Positions 9,353 to 18,024 are shown, counted from the first letter of the stretch. The stretch is 64,000 bases of DNA from Secundilactobacillus collinoides DSM 20515 = JCM 1123 (GCF_001435975.1 NZ_AYYR01000029.1:36102-100101), one strand, 5' to 3'. The notes: a model not told the origin generated them from the letters alone. Translations and numbers: made by a program.

Positions 9353-10090
9353 TTATACATTCAATACCTTGTTCAAGAAATCCTGCAAACGCGGATGCTT
9401 CGGGTGGTCGAAGATCTCTTCCGGCGTGCCCTGTTCCTGAATGTTGCCATCATCAACGAAGATGACGCGATCAGCCACTTCCTTAGCAAAACCCATTTCG
9501 TGGGTCACTACGACCATGGTCATGCCTTGTTTGGCTAACGTCTTCATAACTTCCAGCACATCGCCGACCATCTCTGGGTCCAAGGCAGATGTAGGTTCAT
9601 CAAACAACATGATATCAGGGTTCATTGCAAGCGCACGGGCGATGGCGACACGTTGTTCCTGGCCACCGGACAGGGATTGGACACGAGCGTCGAATTTTTC
9701 TTCCAAGCCAACAGTGGCTAGCAGCTGCTTTGCTTGTTTTTCAGCCGCTGTCTTATCCGACTTTTTCAGTTCCGTAGGCGCCAGCATAATGTTTTCGCCA
9801 ACCGTCATGTTGTTAAACAGGTTAAAGTGTTGGAACACCATGCCAATGTTTTCCCGTACTTTATTAATATCCGTTTTCGGATCGGCAATATCGTAACCAT
9901 CGATCACAATGGAACCTGAGGTCGGGGCTTCTAGCTTGTTGAGGGTTCGCAGTAGCGTACTCTTTCCAGAACCAGAGGGGCCGATGATGACCACAACTTC
10001 ATTGTTCTGCACTTCAAGGTTGATGCCCTTCAGTACTTCGTTATCACCATAAGTTTTCACGAGATCCGTTACTTTTAATCTAGTGCTCAT
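9353..10090 (-). CDS. glnQ: Amino acid ABC transporter ATP-binding protein (glutamine type)
   Basis: 245 residues with Walker [10 protein letters not shown] (about residue 37), Q-loop VFQHFNLF, signature [15 protein letters not shown], Walker [15 protein letters not shown] and H-loop VTHEM. This is the polar amino acid class (GlnQ/HisP). The signature has GGQEQR where GGQKQR or GGQQQR is common. It powers uptake by the fused binding-protein/permease encoded immediately upstream, whose last base overlaps its ATG. The operon has a GlnR box, suggesting control by nitrogen status. Confidence 0.92.
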   Translation of the reverse strand: MSTRLKVTDLVKTYGDNEVLKGINLEVQNNEVVVIIGPSGSGKSTLLRTLNKLEAPTSGSIVIDGYDIADPKTDINKVRENIGMVFQHFNLFNNMTVGENIMLAPTELKKSDKTAAEKQAKQLLATVGLEEKFDARVQSLSGGQEQRVAIARALAMNPDIMLFDEPTSALDPEMVGDVLEVMKTLAKQGMTMVVVTHEMGFAKEVADRVIFVDDGNIQEQGTPEEIFDHPKHPRLQDFLNKVLNV

Positions 10091-11535
10091 TATAGCTTAC
10101 TCCTTTTTTGTACCCAGTTTGATAACCACGTTAACAGCGTGATAACAACAAGGTAGATGATTGCGATGATCGTCCAAACTTTAAACCCTTGCAGGTTACG
10201 GGCGATAATAATCTTCCCGGTTTGGGTCAACTCAAGAATCCCAATGATCGAGAGAATCGATGTATCTTTCAGGGTAATGATGAACTGGTTAATGAAGGAA
10301 GGTACCATGATGCGGATCCCCTGTGGCAAGATGACCTTGCGCATCGCTCGTCCAAACGGTAAGCCCAGACTGCGGGCCGCTTCCATTTGCCCAGTATCCA
10401 CAGCATTGATACCACCCTTTACGAAGGCCGCGATGTACGCACCTTCATTAAACATCAGCGTAATGATCCCGGCAACAAATGCGGGAATCTTCTGGCCAGT
10501 GAGACTTGGAATCCCAGTGTAGATAAAGAGTGCGAGAACCAGTAGTGGCAAGCCCCGGAAAATGTAAATCAGGGTGGTTGAGAGGCCGTTTAAGAATTTA
10601 TTCGGGAAGACACCCATCAGGCCGACGAGCACCCCGAAAATAGTTGCAAATATAATAGAAACAACGGTTAGCCAGAGGGTCTCTTTAAACCCACTCCAAA
10701 GGGCTGACTTGTTTTGTTTGATCAGACCGAAAAAACTGTTGTCTGAAGTACTGTCAGTGTCCTTTGAGGCGTCCTTGCCTAAGTATTTCTCAGTGATCTT
10801 TTTGTACTGACCATTAGCTTTCAAATTAGCTAAACCTTTGTTGAAGGATTTAAGCAATTTTTGGTTGTGGCCTTTTTCGACCGCAAACCCGTATGAGCCA
10901 TTTTCGGCAGGCTTGGTCACAATTTTTAACTTAGTACCCTGTTTGATACCATAACGCATAACGGGCGAGTCTTCAAAACAGGCCGCCGAATTACCAGTCA
11001 TAACATCTTCGTACATATTATTAGAGTCATCAAACGTGACAACTTTAAAGCCGTATTTGTTTTTGATACTGTTCGCATAGTCGGCACCGGAAGTCCCAGT
11101 CTTGACGGCAACCTTTTTGCCCTTCAACTGACTGAGTTTGGTGATTTTACTGTTTTTAGCAACAGCCATAACAACCCCAGACGTGAAGTAGGGTTTCGAG
11201 AAGTCAAAGGTTGCTTCCCGTTCCTTAGTGATACTCATGCCGGCGATCACACCGTCCAATTGGCCGGACTGCACAGACTGAACGGCAGCGTTGAAGCCCA
11301 CCGGTTTGATTTTGACTTTGAATCTCTGATTCTTGGCAATGGCCCGAATCAGATCCATGTCGATCCCAACGTATTTGTTTTGCTTGTTGGCAAATTCAAA
11401 CGGGGGAAAGGTAACGTCAGTCCCAATCGTGTAAGTCGTTTCGGCCTTGGCCGGGGTGGCTGACAAATTAAACGTGACTAAGCACGCAAAGAAAACGGCA
11501 AGTGTCGTCAACACCGCCCACATCTTTCGTTTCAT
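10090..11535 (-). CDS. Fused glutamine-type ABC transporter substrate-binding protein/permease
   Basis: 481 residues combining two usually separate proteins. Residues 1-30 are a signal peptide ending near ATPAKAE. Residues about 33-255 are a type 3 extracellular solute-binding domain ([29 protein letters not shown]). Residues about 275-481 are a HisM-like permease domain with the [21 protein letters not shown] coupling loop. This GlnPH-type fusion is common in lactic acid bacteria. It imports polar amino acids, most likely glutamine or glutamate, with the ATPase that follows. Confidence 0.9.
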   Translation of the reverse strand: MKRKMWAVLTTLAVFFACLVTFNLSATPAKAETTYTIGTDVTFPPFEFANKQNKYVGIDMDLIRAIAKNQRFKVKIKPVGFNAAVQSVQSGQLDGVIAGMSITKEREATFDFSKPYFTSGVVMAVAKNSKITKLSQLKGKKVAVKTGTSGADYANSIKNKYGFKVVTFDDSNNMYEDVMTGNSAACFEDSPVMRYGIKQGTKLKIVTKPAENGSYGFAVEKGHNQKLLKSFNKGLANLKANGQYKKITEKYLGKDASKDTDSTSDNSFFGLIKQNKSALWSGFKETLWLTVVSIIFATIFGVLVGLMGVFPNKFLNGLSTTLIYIFRGLPLLVLALFIYTGIPSLTGQKIPAFVAGIITLMFNEGAYIAAFVKGGINAVDTGQMEAARSLGLPFGRAMRKVILPQGIRIMVPSFINQFIITLKDTSILSIIGILELTQTGKIIIARNLQGFKVWTIIAIIYLVVITLLTWLSNWVQKRSKL

Positions 11536-11557
11536 AACTAGTGTTCCTCCTTAACTA

Positions 11558-11574
11558 TGTAACGTTATGTTACA
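11558..11574. promoter_or_regulatory. GlnR/TnrA-type box upstream of the glutamine transporter
   Basis: TGTAACGTTATGTTACA matches the GlnR/TnrA consensus TGTNA-N7-TNACA exactly, 23 bases before the start of the transporter operon on the - strand. It implies repression when nitrogen (glutamine) is plentiful. Confidence 0.8.
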
Positions 11575-11615
11575 TTGTGACTTTCTAAAGTTTAACAGAA
11601 AATCTTAATAAAGTA

Positions 11616-11742
11616 TAGAGTGCGGAGGAGGGGCGGTTAGAGGGCGGAGCATAAGCGACTTTCGGGGTAAAACCCTGGGCTTGGGTTTTACCCCGAAAGT
11701 CGCTTATGCAGTAGCCCTCTGCCCCTCGGAGCACGTTTAGGC
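11616..11742 (+). repeat. Long nested hairpin element, copy 1
   Basis: Starts TAGAGTGCGG and ends GCACGTTTAGGC. Outer arms GGAGGGGCGG / TGCCCCTCGG, middle arms AGAGGGC / GCCCTCT, and an inner arm of about 28 bp (GCATAAGCGACTTTCGGGGT...). It is one of a dispersed family (see 26366, 30667, 44322, 47994, 52045, 52938, 56119, 63244). This copy is not behind a + strand stop codon; it lies between two - strand genes. Confidence 0.8.
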
Positions 11743-11790
11743 AATATGAGGGACAACAAGCATCACAAAGTAAACTAACACCTCAAAAAC

Positions 11791-11895
11791 CAAAACGCAA
11801 AACGCAAAACGCAAAACGCAAAACGCAAAACGCAAAACGCAAAACGCAAAACCCAAAACGCAAAACGCAAAACGCAAAACCCAAAACCCAAAACC
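11791..11895 (+). repeat. Tandem heptamer repeat, 15 copies of CAAAACG/CAAAACC
   Basis: Fifteen uninterrupted 7-bp units: eight CAAAACG, one CAAAACC, three CAAAACG, three CAAAACC. A unit of 7 is not codon-phased, and no open frame uses it. It follows the hairpin element by about 50 bases. A similar but irregular CAAAAC-rich tract follows another copy at 56290. Copy number of such perfect repeats is prone to slippage. Confidence 0.95.
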
Positions 11896-12064
11896 CACCA
11901 CAGCGGCAATAAACTACAAACAACTATATATGAAGAAAAAGACTAAAAATTGCATCAAACCACACTACCAGCCCGCATCCCCCAACAACCCTTCAAACCA
12001 ACCGAATTTGAAATAAATAGGCACAAAAACAACCCCATACCGCTCTGCACCAGGCCAAAAACAA

Positions 12065-12098
12065 AACCAGCCCCGCGACTAAACGCTCAGGGCTGGTT
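12065..12098 (-). terminator. Terminator of the hydratase transcript
   Basis: AACCAGCCC / GGGCTGGTT stem. On the - strand it is followed by TTGTTTTTGG, so it ends the hydratase gene at 12178. Confidence 0.65.
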
Positions 12099-12148
12099 CT
12101 TGGTATGTGTGATGAAACTCGTATTTCTTTAAAGGAGGTTTTTCATTA

Positions 12149-12181
12149 ATGACAGAACTAAGATCAATGATTGGAAATTAA
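12149..12181 (+). CDS. Ten-codon open frame with a perfect ribosome binding site
   Basis: AAAGGAGG (12131-12138) stands 10 bases before ATG 12149. The frame is MTELRSMIGN then TAA, and its stop overlaps the last codon of the convergent hydratase. The site is as strong as any in the window, yet the product would be 10 residues. It may be the 5' remnant of a gene lost by recombination, or a true micropeptide. No promoter is evident. Function unknown. Confidence 0.3.
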   Translation: MTELRSMIGN

Positions 12182-12993
12182 CGGTTCACGTGAAGTAAGA
12201 CGTTGCCGAGACCCTTATCAAAGGTTGCTTTCCATTCACCCTTGGTCAGTGATTCAGGCAGGAGGAAGGTCCCACTTGAGACGCGTTGGCCAGCTTTTAG
12301 AGGCATGCCTTGTGCTTCGAGTTTTTCAACCAGCCACTTCAATGACTTCAGTGGGTTGCCGAGAACTTCTGACGAGGCGCCATCCTTCAGCTTCTTGCCA
12401 TCGTGGAAGAGTTCGCAATGGACGTTTGCTAAATCATCAACTGATTCAAATAACGCGTCGGTATCAACTTCTGTACCGTATGCAACGTAACCACCAACGG
12501 CGGCATCAGCCATGACAAGGTACTTTGATAGGCTTGGGAACCAGTCAGCAAAGCGTGAATCCGGCACTTCAACGGCCGGGGCAACCTTTGTTTTACGCAT
12601 CAGGTCTTCTAGTGAATCGTTTGCTGACAGGTCTTCCTTAGCGGTGAAGAGCATTTCAACTTCGGCTAATGGATCCATGACTTGGTCAGCTGCGACTGTA
12701 ACGGGTGATTGTTCGAAATGACTAGTTAACTGCGCACCATAGAGTGGGCTATCGGAATCGAACATGTCCTGCGTCTGCTTGCTCGTTAAAGAGACTTTGT
12801 AGCCGCCGACTGCTTCGTTCTTTAATTCAGTTAACCGGCGTTGAACGCGGTAGGCAGAATCTTCATCGGTTAATTTGCCATCGAAATCTGACATCGTTAA
12901 TGGCTTGTGGGTCGTGTAGGCATCGAATAATTGGTTTGCGACAGTTTCTTCAGTTTCTGATAATTGTTGTTTGTTTAATACTTGTTCACTCAT
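12178..12993 (-). CDS. 2-keto-4-pentenoate hydratase (MhpD-like), FAH superfamily
   Basis: 271 residues. Helical N-terminal region with YRVQRRLTELKNEAVGGYKVSLTS, then MDPLAEVEMLF, the position of the acidic metal ligands in hydratases/decarboxylases of the fumarylacetoacetate hydrolase superfamily, then PAVEVPDSRFADWF and GNPLKSLKWLVEKL typical of MhpD-like enzymes. It would act on a 2-keto acid, but no meta-cleavage pathway is nearby and the substrate is unknown. GGAGG is 10 bases before ATG 12993. The gene has a leader of about 700 bases: an isoleucine T-box, then an ACACATA array. That links it to branched-chain amino acid status rather than aromatic catabolism. Confidence 0.8.
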   Translation of the reverse strand: MSEQVLNKQQLSETEETVANQLFDAYTTHKPLTMSDFDGKLTDEDSAYRVQRRLTELKNEAVGGYKVSLTSKQTQDMFDSDSPLYGAQLTSHFEQSPVTVAADQVMDPLAEVEMLFTAKEDLSANDSLEDLMRKTKVAPAVEVPDSRFADWFPSLSKYLVMADAAVGGYVAYGTEVDTDALFESVDDLANVHCELFHDGKKLKDGASSEVLGNPLKSLKWLVEKLEAQGMPLKAGQRVSSGTFLLPESLTKGEWKATFDKGLGNVLLHVNR

Positions 12994-13012
12994 GGGCGAG
13001 ACCTCCGTATGT

Positions 13013-13279
13013 TATGTGTAATAAAGTTATGTGCTAACAAATTTACTATGTGAAATATGTGGTGATGCAATATGTGTGTTGCTATGTGTGGCTCGCCGCG
13101 ATCCTGAATATGTAAGTCAGGAATTATATGCTGCTGTGGCGGGTTCTATGAGAAATGGCACTTCATTAACTATGTGTGTGTTGCTAAGTGTTGGAACAAT
13201 ATGTGTTGAAACGATATGTGTGTCTGTTAAACGATATGTGTTGAAACGGTTACTATGTGTTAACAATGAAGCTATGTGT
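13013..13279 (-). repeat. ACACATA motif array in the hydratase leader
   Basis: Read on the - strand (the mRNA sense), exact ACACATA occurs at 13279, 13260, 13241, 13221, 13206, 13177, 13089, 13077 and 13019 (5' ends), with further CACATA-type variants between, for example near 13061, 13053 and 13034. The spacing is mostly 15-20 bases and spacers are unrelated. Two flavours recur: ACACATAG and ACACATATTG. The array runs from after the T-box terminator to 9 bases before the GGAGG of the hydratase. A second array of the same motif and orientation is at 41533-41934. Confidence 0.85.
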
Positions 13280-13338
13280 TTGAAGCTCATAATCTGAATG
13301 TCGCTTTTATCGTCTGAAGCCATAATGCCATCTTCCAT
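13117..13338 (-). CDS. Possible upstream ORF within the ACACATA array
   Basis: 73 codons starting at ATG 13338 with GGTGAGG 5 bases upstream, between the T-box terminator and the hydratase. Because it runs through the array it shows the repeated peptide THIV (STHIVPTLSNTHIV). The motif continues past its stop and in all phases, so the array is not there to encode this peptide. It may be a translated upstream ORF or chance. No relatives are known to me. Confidence 0.25.
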   Translation of the reverse strand: MEDGIMASDDKSDIQIMSFKHIASLLTHSNRFNTYRLTDTHIVSTHIVPTLSNTHIVNEVPFLIEPATAAYNS

Positions 13339-13382
13339 TTTTCCTCACCACCTTAAATTCTGAAGTTTTAATTTGAATGACG

Positions 13383-13690
13383 AAAAAGCGTCCTTAATCG
13401 CAAACTAGTTGCGATTAAGGACGCTTTCACGTGGTACCACCTTATTTTATAATCTCATTTCTGAAATTACCTCTCACGTACGGCATTACTGCGATACGCT
13501 TGGCACGATAATGGGTGCACCCAACGTGTTCTACTTCCATCCCGAGTGTGATGCACCCGAGGGTTTCGGCACGTAGCTCAGAGATGATCATCGCCTTCGC
13601 TCGTACACTGCTTTTCACCAACCAGCAGCTCTCTACCTACGAAACGGAATTGATGTTTCTCGTCAACGCCTTTCATTCAAATTTAATGAT
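13383..13690 (-). promoter_or_regulatory. T-box leader, specifier read as AUC (Ile)
   Basis: On the - strand the T-box AAGGTGGTACCACGTG is followed by the terminator AAAGCGTCCTTAATCGCAA / TTGCGATTAAGGACGCTTTTT (13385-13428). Stem I carries AGAGAGCTGCTGG... distally. The specifier loop is GATGATCA before TCTC, paired to GAGA, giving ATC (Ile) by the same spacing as in the other leaders. UGGU predicts discriminator A, as in tRNA-Ile. The first gene downstream is the hydratase, about 390 bases away. Confidence 0.9.
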
Positions 13691-13697
13691 TGGCATT

Positions 13698-13726
13698 AAT
13701 TTACACCCTGCTAGGTGAGGTGTCAA
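13698..13726 (-). promoter_or_regulatory. Promoter of the isoleucine T-box unit
   Basis: On the - strand TTGACA (13726-13721), 17-bp spacer, TAAATT (13703-13698). Confidence 0.75.
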
Positions 13727-13841
13727 CACTTAAATGGCAAAAAGATTAGAAAACGTGAGAACGTTTTAATTACAAATGCCTGTACAGCAGGTGATTGGAA
13801 CTGACAAAAAAATTTTTAATTTTTGGCAGGTGTGCCCACAA

Positions 13842-13890
13842 AAAATGAATCACCTTTAATTTGGCAATCGCCAAGCAGGTGATTCATTTT
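13842..13890 (-). terminator. Intrinsic terminator of the aldo/keto reductase gene
   Basis: AAATGAATCACCT / AGGTGATTCATTT stem with an inner TTGGC/GCCAA. On the - strand it is followed by a T-rich run. It lies about 90 bases after the reductase stop. Confidence 0.75.
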
Positions 13891-13982
13891 ATTCACGTGC
13901 TGGCTGAATACGGTAAAGCGCATTCAACCAGCATTAGCAATCAGAGGACAATAAAGACATTTCAGATTGTCATAATCGGCCC

Positions 13983-14870
13983 TTACTTTTTAGTGTTCAA
14001 ACTATCTAGGCGACTGATGTCCTCGGGGGTTAAATCAAAATCAAACACATTAAGATTTTCGCGCATATGAGCTTCATGGCCGGCTTTAGGAAGCGGCAAA
14101 TACTGATGATCGAGAGACCAGCGCAATAGAATTTGAGACACAGTTTTGTGATATTTAGCAGCTAATTCTTGATATAGCGGTACTTTGAAGGATCGGCCCT
14201 GACCAAAAGGACTGTACGCCTCCGTAATTATTTGATGAGCGTCATCGTACTTAACGGTCTCCGGTAATACTTGACTCGGATTCAATCTAATTTGATTGAC
14301 CATTGGTTGAACACTGACATTTTTAAACACGCGTTCAAAGTGGGCAGGATAAAAATTAGAGACACCCAGTGCCTTGATTTTCCCTTCGTGATACAGTTCT
14401 GTCATGGCTTGCCAGCTGCTGGCCACATTCTCAAACCAATTATCAACAGGATTATCAGGGGTTGGATATTCATCGACCATTGCCTGCCACGATTCGGTAT
14501 CCTGTTCCCGCTCAGAGGGCGTACGGTCAGCGGGAGAATGAATCAGATACAAGTCAACATAGTCAAGTTGTAATCGTTCGAGTGATTTTTCAAATGCAAT
14601 TTTAGTTTTTTGGTACCCCTGGTCAGCATTCCAAAGTTTTGTCGTAATAAACAGGTCTTCTCTGGGTAGCTTACTGTTACGGATACCCTGACCGACAGCT
14701 TCTTCATTCCCATAAACAGCGGCTGTATCAATGTGACGATAGCCAACCGTTAAGGCGGTGGTGACCGTTTGGGCGCCGGCTTCATTATTTGGTACGAGCC
14801 AAGTACCAAACGCAATTTTGGGGATTTTGGTGCCGTTGTTTAACGTATAATGTTCGTTTTCGATTTTAAT
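13983..14870 (-). CDS. Aldo/keto reductase with apparent ATT start codon
   Basis: The open frame begins after an in-frame TGA and reads KIENEHYTLNNGTKIPKIAF from codon 2. The full family fold is present: catalytic Asp and Tyr in YRHIDTAAVYGNE, Lys in TTKLW, His in YLIHSP, and SNF plus NQI in the nucleotide half. Length is 295 residues if started at 14870, normal for the family. However, no ATG, GTG or TTG occurs at the expected start; AAAGGGG stands 4 bases before ATT AAA ATC, where homologues would have ATG AAA. The first conventional start (TTG 14552) would remove the active site. NADPH-dependent reduction of an unknown carbonyl is likely. Confidence 0.8.
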   Translation of the reverse strand: MKIENEHYTLNNGTKIPKIAFGTWLVPNNEAGAQTVTTALTVGYRHIDTAAVYGNEEAVGQGIRNSKLPREDLFITTKLWNADQGYQKTKIAFEKSLERLQLDYVDLYLIHSPADRTPSEREQDTESWQAMVDEYPTPDNPVDNWFENVASSWQAMTELYHEGKIKALGVSNFYPAHFERVFKNVSVQPMVNQIRLNPSQVLPETVKYDDAHQIITEAYSPFGQGRSFKVPLYQELAAKYHKTVSQILLRWSLDHQYLPLPKAGHEAHMRENLNVFDFDLTPEDISRLDSLNTKK

Positions 14871-15533
14871 TATTCCCCTTTCGAATCATATGTTCTGATC
14901 GCTAGCAGGCAATTTTGATGTGATTAAGGTGAACCGTGAATTGGTAATGAGACGATTTGAGACAGCCTTAGAATGTGTTGTGGTTGACTAGCAGCGGGAT
15001 CCTTCATGATTATTTGTTAGACAAGTTCCCCAAAATAAGGCAAGAAAATGAATGTCAAACTTTCTTTTTGACCATCAAGCGGCATTAAATCCTCTCAAAG
15101 TGTTTTGTGCCACGATTTTCTTGTGGTAATGACAAAATGGCACGGCTCATTCCCAGCATGGCGGTTATCAGCCACGAGCGTACGCTTTGAGCTAAGAGTT
15201 GTCAATTACAGATATAGTTTATTTTTTTATAAATCGATATTTTTACTGTTCATTGTCACAGTTATGTAGTATTCTGTTAACTCTTAGTAAGTGAACTGTC
15301 ATGAAACGGTCACATTACTAGAGAAATATTGTTGGAAAACGGGACATTTATCCGCTTCCAACACCGATGTTATGCGGTTTGATTTTGATAGTGGCCGTGC
15401 GCCCGACGCACTTCCATGGTATACTTTTAACAATAAATCACGCCAATTTAACCACATATATCCCAGATTGAATTCTAAACGAGAGGGTCGCAGGTCTAAG
15501 CTGCGATACCAACGGAAGAGAGGGAATCCCCCG
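14871..15533. other. 663-bp intergenic region
   Basis: Divergent intergenic stretch between the aldo/keto reductase and the C39-like peptidase gene. The frame of the peptidase stays open to 15291, but that part lacks homology, a ribosome binding site and a plausible membrane start. I see no RNA gene or clear repeat here. Confidence 0.5.
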
Positions 15534-17042
15534 ATGAAACTATCACGATTTATTTTGGGGACAGCACTTGGGTTAGCTGCCGGTGCTGTTGCCTTTTACT
15601 ATAAGAAGAATACCGACGTTCTGGCACCAGAACGATTGAGTAATACCCGAATTTTTGACGACTTTGCGGGCGTTGATTTACAACGCTTTGGCAAACAACT
15701 GTCTTACGCCGCCACAGATGGCAGTGCACTGGTCTTGGAACAGCACGATGATGCCTACGTAGCGGAAGGCATTTTATTAACGCCAGCGTTTAAGCTCACT
15801 AGTTTTAAGACACTGGTCATTTCCTGGAACGCGTTGACCCCCCGCGGTACCAGTGTTGAAGTGGCTGCGCAAGTGCTTGTGGATGACGAGTGGTCCAAGT
15901 GGCACAGCTGGGGCCACTGGTCTGCCAGTCAGCCAAGCGCCAGTGAAACCGAGGATTCGGCGGACCGGTTAGCCAGTCTTGATACCGATACGCTGACGGC
16001 ATCGGGCGTTGCCACTGAAGTTCGCCTACGGGTCAAACTGCACTCGGATGATGCTACTCAGACCCCTGTGCTGAAGTTGCTGGCGGCGAGTGTGAAGCCG
16101 CTGGACCGTGATCTAATGGCAGATGACCATCCAATTGATTTGGATAAGGTCATTTCTGCACCAGCTTACTCACAAGAAATTCGCGATCCAAAATTGGCGC
16201 CAGGTATTTGCAGCCCCACTACGGTTTCAATGGCCGTGAACCGGCAAAATGCTGATATCTTGCCCGAAGAGGCCGCGATGCGCAACTACGATCAGACTTA
16301 CGATGGGTTTGGCAACTGGTCATTTAGCACGGCCTTAGCCGGTAGTCTCGGCTACCACGCGTACACCGCCTTTACGACTTTGAATGGGTTGCGGCATCAG
16401 ATTGCAGATGGTTATCCAGTCGGGGTCAGTGTGAAGTACACGAATGATCCGAACCAAACGGATCTGCCATACGTCAAGGGGACGCCAGGCAGCACCTATG
16501 GCCATTTGTTGCTGGTCACTGGATTTACGAAGATTGATGGCGAAGATTACGTGGCGGTCAATGATTCATACGCGGATGATGACGCTAGTGCAAAACGATT
16601 TTATCGCCTAGACCAATTCAGTAAAGCGTGGGGTTCGCGGGTTGCTTATATCATTGAAGAAAACTATCAGGGATATGAACGATTGATGCAGCCGTCCCGC
16701 ATTACGGTAACATTACTGCCAGATGATGATCAGCAGCACTTTACCGTTTGCGAAAATGATAATTTACGGCCATTAACACCGACAGAGTACGAAAAAACGG
16801 GTCATTTTGATGAAGAAACCATGACTGTAGCATACTGCTTCAACGATGACGGCAATAAGGCCAGCCTAGCTAACCAGCATTTCTACTACGCTGATGTGGA
16901 TGAACAGGGTCGAATCGTGCTTGACGTCAAAACACTGAAGCTCAAGCATCCGGCAGCGACTGTGCTCACCGTTTACGTGGCCCGGTTGGCAGCACCAACG
17001 CTGACTGCTGCCATTGATCTAGATGAGATTCATGAAGACTAA
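15534..17042 (+). CDS. C39-like family peptidase, membrane-anchored
   Basis: 502 residues. Residues about 4-22 (RFILGTALGLAAGAVAFYY) form an uncleaved N-terminal membrane anchor, so the body is probably outside the cell. After a beta-rich region (residues about 50-200) comes a papain-like C39_2 domain: catalytic Cys in APGICSPTTVSMAVN, His in YGHLLLVTGF, and the Asn/Asp in YVAVNDSYA. Cell-wall-related or peptide-processing peptidase; the substrate is unknown. I chose ATG 15534 because a charged/hydrophobic anchor starts there. The amidase gene overlaps its end, so the two are translationally coupled. Confidence 0.75.
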   Translation: MKLSRFILGTALGLAAGAVAFYYKKNTDVLAPERLSNTRIFDDFAGVDLQRFGKQLSYAATDGSALVLEQHDDAYVAEGILLTPAFKLTSFKTLVISWNALTPRGTSVEVAAQVLVDDEWSKWHSWGHWSASQPSASETEDSADRLASLDTDTLTASGVATEVRLRVKLHSDDATQTPVLKLLAASVKPLDRDLMADDHPIDLDKVISAPAYSQEIRDPKLAPGICSPTTVSMAVNRQNADILPEEAAMRNYDQTYDGFGNWSFSTALAGSLGYHAYTAFTTLNGLRHQIADGYPVGVSVKYTNDPNQTDLPYVKGTPGSTYGHLLLVTGFTKIDGEDYVAVNDSYADDDASAKRFYRLDQFSKAWGSRVAYIIEENYQGYERLMQPSRITVTLLPDDDQQHFTVCENDNLRPLTPTEYEKTGHFDEETMTVAYCFNDDGNKASLANQHFYYADVDEQGRIVLDVKTLKLKHPAATVLTVYVARLAAPTLTAAIDLDEIHED

Positions 17043-18024
17043 CCAAATTCCGGCAAAACGATCGAATTATACCCGTGCTGACCGACCCGAACAGGTGCCG
17101 GTGACCCACATCGTGATCCATTCAACTGAGCTGTCATATCCGGAAACGGTCCAACGGTTTCAGGAGGCGCACGATGTGAGCGCTCACTATGTGCTGCGGC
17201 AGTCAGACGGTTTGGTGACGCAGATGGTGGCACCACACAACGTGGCCTGGCACGCGGGTAACTGGGAGTTGAATTGCCGTGCGGTGGGCATTGAACAAGA
17301 GGCGTATGTTGGTGAGCCAGAATCGTTTACCAAAACGATGTTGCGCAGCCTGACAACGCTGGTGTCGCAACTCAGCACGCAATTTAACGTGCCGCTGGAC
17401 CGCGACCACCTGTTAGGCCACGATAATTTGTGTGCCATGACCGCCTCCGGCCAGCTGGCGATGCACCAAGACCCGGGCCGCTACTTTGATTGGCGTCAAT
17501 TATTGACCGATCTAGGGGCTTCAGTCGAGGGCCGCGGGGTGCCAGTTGTTGGCGAACCAGTGGTCGTTTGTGTTATGGTTGCTGACCTATACCAATCCCC
17601 AGAACAGGGCGCAAAGCTGCTCACAGATGAGACGCTGCCTGGATGGACGCATCAGGTTTCCTACGGGCAGCGATTCGTTTGCGCTGACAAAAAAGGTGAC
17701 TGGGTGGCAATCTGGTACAGCGGCAAGCTGGCCTGGTGTCACAATCCCGAGTACGATGTTTTACAGGCGTGCGAGGGCGACGTGTTCACGCTTGGTGCGC
17801 CGACCGCCATTTATGGCACAACGGCACCGGATGCCGACTCGATTGCACGCTTAAACACGGCGGAACAGTACGTTGCTGGTCCCACGTTGCACCAACTTGT
17901 CAGTGTTGACGATAACGGGCAATTGCGGGCAACTCTAAACACAAAAGCTTACTATCAATTCTTTTATAATCACCGGATTGCATTTGTGCCAATTGACACT
18001 GTGCATTTCGAAAAAAAAGTGTAG
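17032..18024 (+). CDS. N-acetylmuramoyl-L-alanine amidase (Amidase_2) with C-terminal SH3-like region
   Basis: 330 residues. Zinc ligands are visible in VTHIVIHSTE and in MHQDPGRYFDW, with LLGHDNL between, as in T7-lysozyme/AmpD type amidases that cut the bond between muramic acid and the stem peptide. The C-terminal part (AKLLTDETLPGWTHQVSYGQRF...AIWYSGKLAWCHNP) resembles a bacterial SH3 module. No signal peptide is seen, so it may act in the cytoplasm in recycling or leave by another route. The start overlaps the C39-like gene by 11 bases; ATG 17023 is an alternative. A terminator follows. Confidence 0.82.
   Translation: MKTNQIPAKRSNYTRADRPEQVPVTHIVIHSTELSYPETVQRFQEAHDVSAHYVLRQSDGLVTQMVAPHNVAWHAGNWELNCRAVGIEQEAYVGEPESFTKTMLRSLTTLVSQLSTQFNVPLDRDHLLGHDNLCAMTASGQLAMHQDPGRYFDWRQLLTDLGASVEGRGVPVVGEPVVVCVMVADLYQSPEQGAKLLTDETLPGWTHQVSYGQRFVCADKKGDWVAIWYSGKLAWCHNPEYDVLQACEGDVFTLGAPTAIYGTTAPDADSIARLNTAEQYVAGPTLHQLVSVDDNGQLRATLNTKAYYQFFYNHRIAFVPIDTVHFEKKV

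Noticed and set aside
11616..11742. Long hairpin elements as simple intrinsic terminators
   Set aside because: Most copies have no T tract after the stem, and several operons have a separate normal terminator further on (for example 53071, 63492).
13000..13290. Possible CRISPR array
   Set aside because: The repeated unit is only 7-10 bases, spacing varies from 12 to 88, and no cas gene is present.
13031..13297. 88-codon + strand frame (MLTNLLCEICGDAICVLL...)
   Set aside because: It is the antisense of the ACACATA array; its periodic Cys-Val pattern comes from TATGTGT, and it lacks a ribosome binding site.
15291..15533. N-terminal extension of the C39-like peptidase
   Set aside because: The 81 extra codons lack homology and would bury the membrane anchor that starts at ATG 15534.
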